DNA of 64,000 nt from an uncultured Alphaproteobacteria bacterium (GTDB taxonomy: Bacteria; Pseudomonadota; Alphaproteobacteria; RF32; CAG-239), in contig CALXUM010000001.1 in NCBI GenBank assembly GCA_944391685.1, forward strand, positions 100,251 through 164,250, in the 5' to 3' direction. The notes below the pieces were generated by a model that ran no database searches, was not told the origin of the DNA, and saw nothing but the letters and a program-made list of their open reading frames with translations. Of this stretch, positions 25,651-36,607 are shown piece after piece. Within the stretch, counting starts at the first letter, position 1. The number at the start of each line of letters is the position of its first letter. The position numbers and the translations under genes are program-made.

Positions 25651-26439
25651 GTGAAAACAGCCGTTAAAATTTCTTTATGCTCGTTACTTATATTGTTTAG
25701 TGTTGCTTGTGCTACGGATGGAAAGATTCATCGTCCGGAAGCAGAGGCTGACCCATTTGAGAGTTTTAACCGCTCGGTTTTTGAGTTCAACCAACAGTTT
25801 GATAAATATATTATGAAACCGCTGGCCAAAGGCTATCGAGCCATTACAACCCAATCTATTCGTGATCGGGTTCGAGATATCCTTTCTAACTTAAGAGAGC
25901 CTTTGTCTGCAGCTAACCATCTCCTGCAAGCAGATCCTAAAGCCTCAGCAGCAAGCCTTTCTCGTTTTGTCTTAAACTCGACATTAGGCCTTGCCGGTGC
26001 ATTTGATGTTGCTGAAGGATGGGGGTTAAAGAAAGATACAACCGGTTTTAATGAAACTTTTGCCAAATGGTGCATCAAAGATGGCCCTTATATTGTTTTA
26101 CCTTTTTTAGGTCCCAGCACTCCTCGTGCGGCAACGGGGCTAGCTTTTGAATTTATCTTTGATCCTGTATTTTGGGCAACATATCATGATGCCAATATCA
26201 AAGACAAAGTTGCATATTCATATGCCGCAATTCAGGCAATCAGCATTCGTGAAGCAGCTATGACACTTACCGATGATTTGGAACGTAATTCTGTTGATCT
26301 ATATGCTGCTACCCGCTCGGCTTATTTGCAATATCAAAGCAAACTACGTTGCTTTAATGATGTATCAGGAGATACAGCTGTTTATGACTTTGATTTTGGT
26401 ATTGAAGATGATGTTTTTGAAGAAATGGAAGATGAATAA
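25651..26439 (+). CDS. mlaA: MlaA (VacJ) outer-membrane phospholipid-transport lipoprotein
   Basis: A 262-residue lipoprotein of the MlaA/VacJ family. The signal peptide ends in FSVACA (Cys20). Typical segments are DPFESFNRSVFEFNQ, the amphipathic segment around NLREPLSAANHLLQ, and GPYIVLPFLGPSTPR. MlaA extracts misplaced phospholipids from the outer leaflet of the outer membrane and hands them to MlaC. The start is GTG at 25651, preceded by GGAGAG. An acidic C-terminal tail is present. mlaC follows after 19 bp; the MlaFEDB transporter is not in this window. Confidence 0.95.
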   Translation: MKTAVKISLCSLLILFSVACATDGKIHRPEAEADPFESFNRSVFEFNQQFDKYIMKPLAKGYRAITTQSIRDRVRDILSNLREPLSAANHLLQADPKASAASLSRFVLNSTLGLAGAFDVAEGWGLKKDTTGFNETFAKWCIKDGPYIVLPFLGPSTPRAATGLAFEFIFDPVFWATYHDANIKDKVAYSYAAIQAISIREAAMTLTDDLERNSVDLYAATRSAYLQYQSKLRCFNDVSGDTAVYDFDFGIEDDVFEEMEDE

Positions 26440-26458
26440 TTTTTGAGAAAGGACTACA

Positions 26459-27058
26459 ATGAAAAAAAACTTTTTAAGCTTATTGGCATGTTGCTTAATT
26501 TTGGTCAGCGGAACGGCTCAAGCAGAGGTTAACGCTGCAAAGGCAGAAGCTTTTGTAAAAGATGTTACCAATAAAGGTATCGAAGAAATTATCAATGCCA
26601 ACATCTCTCAAGCCGAAAAAGATGCTAGGTTTGCTAAATTATTCAACCAAGCCCTTGATTTAGATTTTATCGGTCAATTCGTTTTAGGCAGAAATTGGCG
26701 TACGTCAACTCCGGCTCAAAGAAAAGAATTTATAGAAGTTTATCGTCAATTAAATATCAGCACCTGGTCTAAACGTTTTGATGAGTTTAAAGGTAAAAAT
26801 TTTATTTTTAAGGGTACATCACCGTCAAATTCAAAAGGACAAATCTTTGTTAACTCTCTTGTTCCCATGGATCAGGGCGAGCCTGCAAAAGTTGTTTGGC
26901 GTGTGCGTGAAAAAGGCGGAGAATATAAGATTGTTGACATCATTATTGAAAATGTAAGCTTAGCAATCAGTGCCAGAAATGAATATACGGCATTCATCAA
27001 AAACAACCCCGGTGGTGTTGATGCTTTAATAGCTAATTTGAAAAGTAAAATAAAATAA
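26459..27058 (+). CDS. mlaC: MlaC (Ttg2D) periplasmic phospholipid carrier
   Basis: A 199-residue periplasmic protein with a cleavable signal peptide (about 1-22, ending AQA). The MlaC/Ttg2 fold shows in FIGQFVLGRNWRTSTPAQRK, EFIEVYRQL and VVWRVREKGGEYKIVDIIIE. It shuttles phospholipid between MlaA and the inner-membrane Mla transporter. It is directly downstream of mlaA with AGAAAGGA before the ATG and ends at a strong terminator, so mlaA-mlaC is a two-gene operon. Confidence 0.94.
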   Translation: MKKNFLSLLACCLILVSGTAQAEVNAAKAEAFVKDVTNKGIEEIINANISQAEKDARFAKLFNQALDLDFIGQFVLGRNWRTSTPAQRKEFIEVYRQLNISTWSKRFDEFKGKNFIFKGTSPSNSKGQIFVNSLVPMDQGEPAKVVWRVREKGGEYKIVDIIIENVSLAISARNEYTAFIKNNPGGVDALIANLKSKIK

Positions 27059-27062
27059 TTTC

Positions 27063-27096
27063 AAAAAAACTCCGCTTTAAAGCGGAGTTTTTTTAT
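27063..27096. terminator. Bidirectional terminator after mlaC
   Basis: Perfect palindrome AAACTCCGCTTT / AAAGCGGAGTTT ending in a T run. Confidence 0.93.
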
Positions 27097-27108
27097 GGTA
27101 TTAAAAAT

Positions 27109-27140
27109 AATAAGGCTTTGATTTCAATCAAAGCCTTATT
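27109..27140 (-). terminator. Terminator of thrS
   Basis: A 15-bp perfect stem AATAAGGCTTTGATT / AATCAAAGCCTTATT, 20 bp beyond the thrS stop. On the minus strand the following T run is short, about five bases. Confidence 0.7.
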
Positions 27141-27159
27141 ATTGGTCACTACTAAATAC

Positions 27160-29091
27160 TTAGCAATTCTGGCTTGGCATCGTGGCTTCTTTTTGTAAGG
27201 CAGCAATAAAGTCATTTAAATTCATAACCTCTTGCTTTTCAGATCCCAAGCGACGAACCGTAACGGTATTGTTATCGCGTTCTTTAGCTCCCACAACCAC
27301 AATAACCGGAATCTTAGCCAATGAGTGCTCACGAATTTTATAGTTAATTTTTTCGTTACGCAAATCTGTTTTGGCACTCAATCCTGCCATTTTGAGTTTA
27401 GCAACCACTTCTTTGGCATAGTCGTCAAATTCGCTGACAACCGGCATCACAACTACCTGTTCCGGAGACAACCACAAAGGTAAATGTCCGGCATGGTTTT
27501 CAATCAAAATGCCAAGAAAGCGTTCGATTGAACCAAACAATGCACGGTGCAACATAACCGGTTGGTGTTTTTCGCCATCTTCACCAATATAGCTGATATC
27601 AAAACGTTGTGGCAAATTCATATCAACCTGAATTGTTCCGCACTGCCATTCACGTCCGATGGCATCACGCAAAATAAATTCAAGTTTAGGACCATAGAAA
27701 GCGCCTTCACCTTCGTTAATTTCAAACTTATAGCCATGACGATTCAAGGCGTTAGCCAAAGCATTTTCGCACAAATCCCAAATTTCATCAGAACCGATAC
27801 GATAAATACTGTCAGGTCTGGTTGAGAGATAAATCTTAACTTCATTGAAACCAAAGTCTTTATAAATATCTAAAATCAATTTCAATGTAGTAATGCACTC
27901 ATCTTCCATTTGTTCCGGAGTGCAGAAAATATGAGCATCATCTTGCGTAAATTCACGCACTCTCATCAATCCCATTAAAGAGCCAGATGCTTCATAACGG
28001 TTAACTTTACCAAACTCAGCCATACGCAAAGGCAAATCACGATAAGATTTAACTCCTTGCTTATATACCAACAACCCACCTGGGCAGTTCATCGGTTTAA
28101 CGCAAAACATTTTATTGTCTTCGGTTTTGCCTGAGTAGTTGTGAGCACCATATTTATCCCAGTGCCCTGAAATTTCCCACAAACAACGATCCATAATACG
28201 TGGTGTTGAAATTTCAATATATCCGTTATTTTCTTGGCGTTTACGCATATATTCAATTAACTTACGATAAATTCTATATCCTTTGTCATGCCAAAAGACC
28301 GCACCAGGAGCATATTCAGGCTCAAAATGGAAAAGATCCATTTCCTTACCCAATTTACGGTGGTCACGCTTGGCTGCCTCTTCCAGCATATCCAAATAAG
28401 CTTTTAAATCTTTTTTGTCAGCCCAAGCAGTTGCATAAATACGTTGCAACATTTCTTTTGATGAATCGCCTCGCCAATAAGCCCCTGCAACTTTCATAAG
28501 TTTAAATGCATCGCCGATTTTGCCGGTTGATGGTACGTGAGGACCGCGGCAAAGGTCGGTAAAGTTTCCTTGGGTATACAAAGAAATTGTCTCGCTTTCG
28601 GGCAAATCTTCAATAATTTCAGCTTTATAATGTTCGCCTAAGTCTTTGAAAAATTTAATAGCTTCATCACGCGGCATAACCTTACGAGTTATTTTTTCAT
28701 CGCGTTTAACAATCTCATGCATTTTTGCTTCAATTTTTTCAAAGTCTTCAGTCGTAAAGGGTTCTTTACGAGAAAAGTCGTAATAAAAACCGTTTTCAAT
28801 GGCCGGTCCAATTGTAACTTGAACATCTTTCCACAATTCTTTAACTGCTTCAGCCATAACGTGAGAGCAAGAGTGACGCAAGATATTCAAGCCTTCTTTA
28901 TCCTTGCCGGTGATGATAGTCACGGTTGCGTCGGTAGTGATAGGAGTGCTCAAATCTTGTGTCTTACCGTTAACTGTAATAGCTAAAGCCGCTTTGGCTA
29001 AATTTGAACTAATTTTATTGGCGATGTCAAAACCATTGACCCCGCTTTCCATATCAAGTACACTGCCGTCAGGCAATTTAATCGCAACCAT
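27160..29091 (-). CDS. thrS: Threonine--tRNA ligase
   Basis: A 643-residue threonyl-tRNA synthetase of normal bacterial length. It has an N-terminal TGS domain (1-60), an editing domain with HSCSHVMAEAV (about 75-85), a class II core with the zinc site around VKPMNCPGG, motif 2 (EFGKVNRYEASGSLMGLMRV), and an anticodon-binding C-terminus. It charges tRNA-Thr. AAGGAA precedes the ATG. The glycosyltransferase gene lies 24 bp upstream on the same strand, so the two are probably cotranscribed. Confidence 0.97.
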   Translation of the reverse strand: MVAIKLPDGSVLDMESGVNGFDIANKISSNLAKAALAITVNGKTQDLSTPITTDATVTIITGKDKEGLNILRHSCSHVMAEAVKELWKDVQVTIGPAIENGFYYDFSRKEPFTTEDFEKIEAKMHEIVKRDEKITRKVMPRDEAIKFFKDLGEHYKAEIIEDLPESETISLYTQGNFTDLCRGPHVPSTGKIGDAFKLMKVAGAYWRGDSSKEMLQRIYATAWADKKDLKAYLDMLEEAAKRDHRKLGKEMDLFHFEPEYAPGAVFWHDKGYRIYRKLIEYMRKRQENNGYIEISTPRIMDRCLWEISGHWDKYGAHNYSGKTEDNKMFCVKPMNCPGGLLVYKQGVKSYRDLPLRMAEFGKVNRYEASGSLMGLMRVREFTQDDAHIFCTPEQMEDECITTLKLILDIYKDFGFNEVKIYLSTRPDSIYRIGSDEIWDLCENALANALNRHGYKFEINEGEGAFYGPKLEFILRDAIGREWQCGTIQVDMNLPQRFDISYIGEDGEKHQPVMLHRALFGSIERFLGILIENHAGHLPLWLSPEQVVVMPVVSEFDDYAKEVVAKLKMAGLSAKTDLRNEKINYKIREHSLAKIPVIVVVGAKERDNNTVTVRRLGSEKQEVMNLNDFIAALQKEATMPSQNC

Positions 29092-29115
29092 TTTAAATTT
29101 CCTTTTTTCTAGTTA

Positions 29116-30270
29116 TTATTTGTCGTTTACCAAACTGTAGTAAACGTCAATAGTTTTATCACACATTATTTGTTTTGTAAAATTATCTTTTACATTTTTT
29201 ATTGCCGCTTTGGAGATTTTATCTTTCTCTTTCTGCGGAAGTTCTAATGCCCAATCAAGAGCATCTGCCAAAGACTGAGCATTATTGCTTTCAAACAAGC
29301 GTCCGGTTTTGCCGTCAACGATAGTATCAAGAGAACCGCCGATGTTTGAGGCAATAACTATTTTACCCATAGCTTGACCTTCAACAGAGATTCTGCCAAA
29401 AGCTTCAGGTTCTATGGAGGTAGATAAAATAATATTTGAAACCATCATCAGGGCAGGGGTGTCAATTACCTTACCGTAAAATCCGATATGGTTTTCCAAT
29501 TTATATTTTTTAGCCAGATTTTTTATTTCGTTAACATAATTTACTCGTCCCTGATCGTCTCCGGCAATAATGCAGTAATAATTTTTGTTTTTCATCTTTG
29601 CCAAAGCTTTTATCAGCAAGTGTTGTCCTTTCCAACGAGTAATTCGTCCCACTAATAAAATAACCGGCTTATCATCAGGAATATTATATTTTTGCACCTG
29701 TTCAATCATTCTCTCAGGAGTAATTATATCCGGATTATATTTTTCAATATTAACACAACGGTGAATCAGAACTAATTTATCTTCATTTGTCTTATAATTT
29801 TTTAGAACATGATTTTTAATATGGTTTGAAATAACTATCACCTTACGTCCGTAAGTCATAACCCGATTATATAATTTTTTAATCCCCCAAGGGCCGAGAC
29901 CATATGTTCCGTGAAAGGTTGTCAGAAAAGTGGCTCCGGTTTTTTTTGCCGCCCAATAAGCACTCCATGCCGGAGCTCTTGAGCGAGCATGAACAATATT
30001 AATGCCGTTTTCTTTGATAAACTTTTCTAAAGCTTTGGCATTCTTTAGCATCGTAAAAATATTTTTGCTTTTTAAAGGCAGTGTCAAATGAGGAACCTTA
30101 AGTCTTTTCAAATCATGAGTAAGGCGTCCTCCTTGGGATGCCACAAAATTTTTAATACCTTTTTCTTGCAAAGCGGAGGCAATTTCAATTGTCCCTATCT
30201 CCACTCCCCCCATTTCCAACTCGGGAAGGACTTGTAATACAACCGGTTCTTTATTTTTGGTTTTATTCAT
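29116..30270 (-). CDS. Family 4 glycosyltransferase (GT-B)
   Basis: A 384-residue GT-B glycosyltransferase. The N-terminal acceptor domain begins VLQVLPELEMGGVEIGT. The C-terminal donor domain has VGRITRWKGQHLLIKAL and the family EPEAFGRISVEGQAMG segment (E-x7-E). It transfers a sugar from an NDP-sugar, most likely to lipid A core or a surface polysaccharide. Start 30270 is preferred because AAGGTG stands 7 bases upstream; the frame is open to 30339 without a good site. It is upstream of thrS in the same direction. Confidence 0.9.
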   Translation of the reverse strand: MNKTKNKEPVVLQVLPELEMGGVEIGTIEIASALQEKGIKNFVASQGGRLTHDLKRLKVPHLTLPLKSKNIFTMLKNAKALEKFIKENGINIVHARSRAPAWSAYWAAKKTGATFLTTFHGTYGLGPWGIKKLYNRVMTYGRKVIVISNHIKNHVLKNYKTNEDKLVLIHRCVNIEKYNPDIITPERMIEQVQKYNIPDDKPVILLVGRITRWKGQHLLIKALAKMKNKNYYCIIAGDDQGRVNYVNEIKNLAKKYKLENHIGFYGKVIDTPALMMVSNIILSTSIEPEAFGRISVEGQAMGKIVIASNIGGSLDTIVDGKTGRLFESNNAQSLADALDWALELPQKEKDKISKAAIKNVKDNFTKQIMCDKTIDVYYSLVNDK

Positions 30271-30457
30271 TTTATCACCTTGAATATTGTTTTGTAAAAA
30301 AGTCAAACCTACTGCGTAAAATACAATATTTTTTGCCATCAGCCAAGCAAAAAGCTAAAAAATAAACAAAAATCATCTCTCAAATACATATTGAATTAAC
30401 TTAATGGCTAATTATTTAAAAGTTTAAGTTGTTTTAATATATTTTTTAGGAAAATTC

Positions 30458-31606
30458 ATGTTTGAGTTTGGCAAAAATAAAATTTATGTTCGGTTTATAA
30501 TAATTATTTTTACGGTTACCGTGTTGGCTTCTGTTTACGTTTCAATTTTTAATTCAGCCAATTCAGCGGTTTCTAAAGCCACTCCCGCTTTGACATTAAA
30601 TGTCATACCGCTTAAAGCAACCAATACTACCATAAAAAAACAATTCATAGGATATGTTACCCCAATTCGTTCGGTTAATATAGTTCCCAATGTCAGTGGT
30701 TATATTGATGAAGTATGGGTTGAAGGCGGACAAGAAGTAAAAGAAGGAGATAATTTGCTTCTCATAGACCAACGTGAATATAAGGCCGAATTAGATGCTG
30801 CCAAATCATCAGTTATTCAAGCCCAAGCAGAATTTAATAATGCCAAGAGTTATTATCAAAGACTTAAAAATGCCGGCAAACAGGCAATATCGCCCAGTGA
30901 ATTAGATAGTGCCAAGGCCCAGTTTTTAAGTGCTCAAGGATCACTGGAGGCCGCTAAAGCAAATCAAGACAAAGCCAAAGTTATGTATGATTACACAATC
31001 TTGCAAGCTCCTATTTCGGGGCAGGTGGGTAATGTTGATTTGACCAAAGGTAACTATGTGGCACCAAATTCTTCACCATTGCTGACAATTATTCAATATG
31101 ATCCGATTCGCGTTGTCTTTTCCATCAGTGATAAAGAATATTTGAGTGAAATCTCACAACAAGCAGACGGAAAGTTATTTAGAGGAGAAAATATTCATTT
31201 GCGTCTTGCTGATGGAAAAATATATTCGCACAATGGTGAATTTAAATTTACCGATAATCAACTAGATAAATCAACCAATTCAATTTCAATTTATGTCGAT
31301 TTTGCAAACCCTGACAAACAACTTGTAGCTAATGCCTATGTCGATGTTTTATTGGAGCAGGATATAAAGAACGCTTTTCTGATTCGTCAAAATTATGTGA
31401 CTTTAACTACAGATGGAGCATATGTCTACACGGTAAAAAACAACAAATTATTGAAAACACCTATAAATATAATCACGACAATTAATAATAATTATTTGGT
31501 TAGCAATAAATTTACTCCTGAAGAATATTTGGTTGTTGATAAGGTAGGTCGTATTTCCAAAGACACTAAAGTCAAAATAAATATAGTCTCTAAGGAGAAT
31601 AACTAA
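30458..31606 (+). CDS. RND efflux periplasmic adaptor subunit (first system)
   Basis: A 382-residue membrane-fusion protein. An N-terminal membrane segment (about 12-30) is followed by biotinyl-lipoyl halves ([22 protein letters not shown] and [13 protein letters not shown]), an alpha-hairpin between them, then beta-barrel and membrane-proximal domains. It bridges the RND pump and the outer-membrane channel. There is no lipobox, so it is membrane anchored. The stop overlaps the start of the pump gene by one base (TAATG), so translation is coupled. Confidence 0.93.
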   Translation: MFEFGKNKIYVRFIIIIFTVTVLASVYVSIFNSANSAVSKATPALTLNVIPLKATNTTIKKQFIGYVTPIRSVNIVPNVSGYIDEVWVEGGQEVKEGDNLLLIDQREYKAELDAAKSSVIQAQAEFNNAKSYYQRLKNAGKQAISPSELDSAKAQFLSAQGSLEAAKANQDKAKVMYDYTILQAPISGQVGNVDLTKGNYVAPNSSPLLTIIQYDPIRVVFSISDKEYLSEISQQADGKLFRGENIHLRLADGKIYSHNGEFKFTDNQLDKSTNSISIYVDFANPDKQLVANAYVDVLLEQDIKNAFLIRQNYVTLTTDGAYVYTVKNNKLLKTPINIITTINNNYLVSNKFTPEEYLVVDKVGRISKDTKVKINIVSKENN

Positions 31607-34600
31607 TGTTCTCGGAATATTTTATTGATAAACCGCGTTTTGCCGGTGTCATCTCAATCATTATGATTCTTTTGGGGCTTTTAGCAATAGTAGTCTTACC
31701 TATTTCTCAATATCCGCAAATAACCCCTCCGCAAATAGTTGTCAGCACAACTTATCCCGGAGCCAATGCTCAAGTTTTGGTCGACACGGTAGCAATCCCG
31801 ATTGAAAATCAAATTAACGGGGTTGAGGATATGCTTTATATGTCTTCAACTTCTGATGATAACGGTTCGTACAAACTTACCATAACTTTTGATATCGGAA
31901 CAGATCCCGACATAGCTCAGGTTAAAGTCCAAAACCGTCTACAACAGGTTATGTCTCAACTGCCGGCAATAGTTACTCAGGAAGGTGTTGAAGTAACCAC
32001 CCAAATGTCAAATATTCTAGGTATGCTGGTTCTGCGTTCGCCTAATAATACATATAGTGATTTATATTTAAGTAACTTTGCTTATACCAATATTAAAAAT
32101 CCTCTCGCTCGCATCAAAGGAGTTGGCGATGTTTCAATCTACGGTCCGCAATATTCCATGCGTGTTTGGTTAAATCCAGATAAAATTTCATCTTTAGGAT
32201 TAGACAGCAGTGATATAGTTAATGCCATTTCTTCACAAAACATTCAGGCCTCCATTGGTGAGATAGGATCTGCTCCCAGCAGTCCTGATACAGCTATAGT
32301 TTTATCATTAGCGGCCAAAGGTCTTCTTAATAATGTTGAAGATTTTTCAAATATAATTGTAGCAACTTCTGCTGATGGAGGGATAGTTCGCCTTAAAGAC
32401 GTTGCAAGAATAGAGCTTGGTGCTGAAAATTATAATATAGAATCTAGTTATGATAATGCTCCAGCTGTTATTATTGGCTTAAGCCAAACACCGGGATCAA
32501 ATTCTCTTGATATCATGGATAGTATTTATAAAGAGATTGAAGAGCTAAGTAAAACTTTTCCCGAAGATATGGATTTTGAAGTTGCTTATGATTCTACTAA
32601 CTATGTTCGCGCTTCCATAGCTGGTATTATTGAAACTTTAGCCATAACATTTTCTTTGGTTGTTTTGGTAACTTATGTATTTTTGCAAAAATTCCACACA
32701 ACCTTGATTCCTTTAATAACCATACCGGTTTCTTTAATTGCAACTTTTGCCGTTATTTATGTTTTAGGGTTTGATATCAATATTTTGACCCTCTTTGCCA
32801 TGATTTTAGCAATAGGATTGGTTGTTGATGATGCAATTATTGTTGTAGAACGAGTAGAATATTTGATGTCATATGAAAATATGGATGCCAAAAACGCCTC
32901 AATAAAAGCCATGCAGCAAATCGGCAGTGCAATTATTGCCACCACTTTTGTTTTATTATCAATTTTTATTCCTGTAGGATTAATGGCCGGCATTACCGGA
33001 AAAATATATCAACAATTTGCCGTTACCATAGCTACGGCAGTGGTGTTTTCGGCATTTAACGCTTTAACTCTAAGCCCTTCTTTGTGTGCGATTCTTTTAC
33101 AAAAAGATAAAGAAATAAAACCGCATGTTTTTTTTAAGTGGTTTGATGAAACAATAGACTATTTCAAAGAAAAATATGTTAATGTTGTCGGCTATTTTTC
33201 AAGCAACGTAAAAGTAACAGCAGCAGTTGTTTTGGCAACGATTCTTTTTGTAATATTAGGTTTCAAAATTACCCCGACATCATTTTTGCCGGAAGAAGAC
33301 CAAGGAATTATTTTTGCCAATATTCAACTTGATGAAACCGCAACCATTAATCAAACTGGAAAAGTTTTGACGGATATCTCGGAAAAAATTTTACAAGTAA
33401 AAGGCATAAAATATTTCATGTCGGTTGCAGGTTATTCCATGCTTGGCGGTGGGGGTGAAAATGTTGCCTTAGGCGTCATAGGACTTGATGATTGGTCGAA
33501 ACGCAAATCCAAAAATCTTTCCATAGAATCTTTAACCGCAGAACTTTTGAGTAAATTTGGCAAAAATCCGTTGGCTGAAGTAAACTTTTTTGCTCCGCCG
33601 TCAATCCCTGGTGTAGGACAAAGTAATGGATTGTCGTTAGAACTTTTGGCAAGCGGAGCAACACAAACGCCTAAAGACTTATTCATCATGTTAGAAAAAT
33701 TCTTAGCCGGACTTAACTCATCTCCAGATTTATCATATGCTTTCAGTACTTTTACTTCAGACACCCCGCACGTTTATTTAGATATTGATCGTACAAAATT
33801 GGAAAGTTATAAAATACCGGTTTCTAATTTGTTTGAAGCCCTTTCTAATAATTTAGGTTCTCGTTATGTAAATAACATTACTTTGAGCGGCCAAGTTAAC
33901 AAAGTTATTGTCCAGGCAGATTCTCCTTATCGTCAAAGTATTGAGAGTGTAGAAAATTTATATGTTCGTTCTTCAACCGGAAACCTGATAAGGGTAAAAA
34001 GTTTTGCTGATGTAAAAACTACTATATCACCAAAAGTTATTTATAGATACAATCAATATACCAGTGCATCGATAACCGCACAGTCGGCAAGCGGCATAAG
34101 TACTGGTCAAGCTATCGATTCTGTTATTAAAGAAGCAAGCAAACTCTTGCCGCACAATTATGAAATATCATGGACAGGCCTAAGCCTGCAAGAGGTTGAG
34201 GCTTCTGGTCTAGCCATTTTCTTAATCGCACTGGCCCTCATTTTTTGTTATTTATTTTTGGTAGCCCTTTATGAAAGTTGGATGCTGGCTTTTTCGGTAA
34301 TGTTCTCAACGGTTTTTGCCATTTTAGGAGCCATAATCGGTTTGCATATCATGGGCCAACCTTTAAGTATTTATGCTCAGCTTGGGTTGATTATGTTAAT
34401 TGGTTTGGCTGCTAAAAACGCTATTTTGATTGTCGAATTCACTAAATCTTACCGTGAAGCCGGGGATTCTATTCTTGAAGCATCAAAAAAAGGAGCCGGA
34501 GAGAGATTTCGAGCCGTTTTAATGACAGCTTTAACTTTTATTTTGGGTGTTTTCCCGATGATTGTAGCCAGTGGAGCAGGTGCCTCAAGCCAAATAGCCA

Positions 34601-34767
34601 TCGGGACATCAGTCTTTTACGGAATGATAGTAGCTACTTTTGTCGGTATTATTTTTATTCCCTCTTTGTTTGCATTGTTTGAGACCATAAAAGAAAAATC
34701 AGGACATCAACAGCTATCAGCTTCAAAGACAGATAATGTTGCCGGAGGTAAAAATGAACAAAACTAA
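31606..34767 (+). CDS. RND (HAE1 family) multidrug efflux permease (first system)
   Basis: A 1,053-residue inner-membrane drug/proton antiporter of the AcrB/MexB type. Twelve membrane segments lie in two repeats with large periplasmic loops. Signatures include [20 protein letters not shown] at the start, the proton-relay Asp pair in [14 protein letters not shown] (TM4), and [15 protein letters not shown] (TM10). It captures drugs in the periplasm. It is the middle gene of adaptor-pump-channel and overlaps the channel gene by 14 bp. Confidence 0.96.
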   Translation: MFSEYFIDKPRFAGVISIIMILLGLLAIVVLPISQYPQITPPQIVVSTTYPGANAQVLVDTVAIPIENQINGVEDMLYMSSTSDDNGSYKLTITFDIGTDPDIAQVKVQNRLQQVMSQLPAIVTQEGVEVTTQMSNILGMLVLRSPNNTYSDLYLSNFAYTNIKNPLARIKGVGDVSIYGPQYSMRVWLNPDKISSLGLDSSDIVNAISSQNIQASIGEIGSAPSSPDTAIVLSLAAKGLLNNVEDFSNIIVATSADGGIVRLKDVARIELGAENYNIESSYDNAPAVIIGLSQTPGSNSLDIMDSIYKEIEELSKTFPEDMDFEVAYDSTNYVRASIAGIIETLAITFSLVVLVTYVFLQKFHTTLIPLITIPVSLIATFAVIYVLGFDINILTLFAMILAIGLVVDDAIIVVERVEYLMSYENMDAKNASIKAMQQIGSAIIATTFVLLSIFIPVGLMAGITGKIYQQFAVTIATAVVFSAFNALTLSPSLCAILLQKDKEIKPHVFFKWFDETIDYFKEKYVNVVGYFSSNVKVTAAVVLATILFVILGFKITPTSFLPEEDQGIIFANIQLDETATINQTGKVLTDISEKILQVKGIKYFMSVAGYSMLGGGGENVALGVIGLDDWSKRKSKNLSIESLTAELLSKFGKNPLAEVNFFAPPSIPGVGQSNGLSLELLASGATQTPKDLFIMLEKFLAGLNSSPDLSYAFSTFTSDTPHVYLDIDRTKLESYKIPVSNLFEALSNNLGSRYVNNITLSGQVNKVIVQADSPYRQSIESVENLYVRSSTGNLIRVKSFADVKTTISPKVIYRYNQYTSASITAQSASGISTGQAIDSVIKEASKLLPHNYEISWTGLSLQEVEASGLAIFLIALALIFCYLFLVALYESWMLAFSVMFSTVFAILGAIIGLHIMGQPLSIYAQLGLIMLIGLAAKNAILIVEFTKSYREAGDSILEASKKGAGERFRAVLMTALTFILGVFPMIVASGAGASSQIAIGTSVFYGMIVATFVGIIFIPSLFALFETIKEKSGHQQLSASKTDNVAGGKNEQN

Positions 34768-36187
34768 TTTTATGCTTTTAAGTTTATTATTGACAAGTTC
34801 ATGTGCCGTCGGACCTGATTATAAAAAACCGGATTTTTTTTCGGATGAAAAAATTGCCGATAGTCTTAAATTAAATAAACAAAACCAAAGTAAAATTTCA
34901 CTCGATTGGTATAAGCAATTTAATGATTCTTTTTTGAATGATTTAATAGATAAAGGCTTGAATAACAGTCCGAGTATAGAAATTGCCAAAGAAAAACTTC
35001 ATCAGGCCCGTCAAAGCTTAAAAATAAATACCGTGCAATATCTGCCGACGTTAGACGCTGACGGAAGTTATCATTATGTCAAAGATAGTGTCAGTTACGG
35101 AATTCCTATTTCAACTGATTATTACCAACTGGGCCTTGATGCCAGTTGGGAAATAGATATTTGGGGTGGAGGCAGACGCCTAACCGAAAGTTCTTTAGCT
35201 TTGGTAAAAGCAGCTGCGTCTGATCTTGATAATGTTCGCCTTACCTTAACCGCAGAAATTGCCACAAATTATATTGATTTACGACAAGCTCAAGAACAGA
35301 TTCGCATCTCTCAAAAAAATTTGGAATTACAAAAATCAATTTATGATTTGGTAAAACAAAAATATCAAACAGGGCTTGCCGATGATATAGCTTTTAATCA
35401 AGCTAAATACGCTGTAGAAACAACCAGTATGTTAATACCACAGCTAGAACAACAAGAAAAAGCCTATGCCAATGCCTTATCGATTCTTATAGGAGAACTC
35501 CCTGGTGAAATAAAAACCTCTCTTAATAAACAAGGGGATAATATTGTTGCTAAGAAATTTGCTTTTGACTTACAAAAATTATACGCCCTACCTGTTGAGG
35601 TAATTCGCAATCGTCCTGATGTTCAAGCTCTTGAACAGCAACTAATTGCTCAAAATGCTCAAATAGGACAGGCGATAGCCCAACTTTTTCCCTCAATCAG
35701 TATTAGCGGATTCTTAGGTTATCAGGGTCCTAACATTCATAGACTTATAAGACCTGATCATGATATGTATAGCTATTCTCCGACAATTAGCATGCCGTTA
35801 TTTCATTGGGGAGCATTAATGAATAATGTTGAATTACAAAAGTCATTAACCAAGGAAAATTTATATCTTTATAAATCAGGTATTCTTAATGCTGTTGCCG
35901 AGGTAAATAATTCAATGACTGAGGTTGAAAAAGAATATAAAAGAAACACTTCTGCTCGCCAAGCTGTAGATTCGCAACAAAAAGTATCGGCTCTGACCTT
36001 GGATAAATATAAGCAAGGTTTAATAGAATTTAGTGATGTTTTAACTGCCCAACAAAATCTGCTAAGCTCTGAAAATGAGATGGTTTCAAGTAATGCAGCA
36101 ATTTATAAAAACATCATTAGTTTTTATAAATCCGTAGGCGGAGGATACAGCATCAAAATTAATCAGGATAAGAAAACGGCCAATTAG
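34754..36187 (+). CDS. RND outer-membrane factor lipoprotein (NodT/OprM family)
   Basis: A 477-residue outer-membrane channel. The lipoprotein signal ends [13 protein letters not shown], and two outer-membrane efflux-protein repeats (about 55-240 and 270-460) contain [17 protein letters not shown] and [11 protein letters not shown] segments. It forms the trimeric exit duct for the RND pump. Start 34754 is chosen because GGAGG stands 7 bases before it, inside the pump gene; an earlier in-frame start at 34736 lacks one. Its 3' end overlaps the convergent lipoprotein gene by 29 bp. It may also serve the second pump at 48582-52847, which has no channel of its own. Confidence 0.93.
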   Translation: MNKTNFMLLSLLLTSSCAVGPDYKKPDFFSDEKIADSLKLNKQNQSKISLDWYKQFNDSFLNDLIDKGLNNSPSIEIAKEKLHQARQSLKINTVQYLPTLDADGSYHYVKDSVSYGIPISTDYYQLGLDASWEIDIWGGGRRLTESSLALVKAAASDLDNVRLTLTAEIATNYIDLRQAQEQIRISQKNLELQKSIYDLVKQKYQTGLADDIAFNQAKYAVETTSMLIPQLEQQEKAYANALSILIGELPGEIKTSLNKQGDNIVAKKFAFDLQKLYALPVEVIRNRPDVQALEQQLIAQNAQIGQAIAQLFPSISISGFLGYQGPNIHRLIRPDHDMYSYSPTISMPLFHWGALMNNVELQKSLTKENLYLYKSGILNAVAEVNNSMTEVEKEYKRNTSARQAVDSQQKVSALTLDKYKQGLIEFSDVLTAQQNLLSSENEMVSSNAAIYKNIISFYKSVGGGYSIKINQDKKTAN

Positions 36188-36605
36188 GTCTATAAACATT
36201 TATATTGGTAATTTCTGGAATATCATGCGTCCTTTTCCAGTAACCTCGGGATTTCATGCAAGAGCTGTAATCAGCCGGATCAATATCTTCATCATTATAA
36301 CGAGAGTTAACAACCAAAGGCTGAGCTCCGGGATATGGCACGTAACTTGCCCATATTCCTTTGTCGGATTTCCAATCGGCACGAGTATTTAGTTTTGTTT
36401 CTTCAGTATAAAACCAAGTGCGGAAATCTGGGATAAAAGTAAACTCTTTAGCTTCAACCAAACATTCGGCATGATCACGTGAAAATTTTTCCACACCGGT
36501 ATTGGTCTTTTCCCAATGATAAACAACTTGTCCGCTTCCCTTAGATAAAAAAGTACAAGAAGTTAAAATAGTAAACAAAAAAAATGAAAAAATTTTTTTA
36601 CTCAT
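36159..36605 (-). CDS. Hypothetical lipoprotein, 148 aa
   Basis: A 148-residue predicted lipoprotein: signal peptide 1-16 and lipobox LTSC (Cys17). The mature part is aromatic-rich with a conserved-looking pair of Cys (SRDHAECLVEA and YSSCMKSRGYW) and ends [10 protein letters not shown]. The C-x-K-x-R-G-Y-x pattern recurs in short proteobacterial lipoproteins of unknown function. It is 2 bp downstream of the GST gene, so cotranscribed. Its last nine codons are antisense to the end of the efflux channel gene. Confidence 0.72.
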   Translation of the reverse strand: MSKKIFSFFLFTILTSCTFLSKGSGQVVYHWEKTNTGVEKFSRDHAECLVEAKEFTFIPDFRTWFYTEETKLNTRADWKSDKGIWASYVPYPGAQPLVVNSRYNDEDIDPADYSSCMKSRGYWKRTHDIPEITNINVYRPNWPFSYPD

Positions 36606-36607
36606 GC

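Noticed and set aside
36330..36350. Sigma-54-like sequence TGGCA-N6-TTGCC
   Set aside because: It lies inside the coding sequence of the 36159-36605 lipoprotein, with no gene start at a suitable distance downstream. Chance match.
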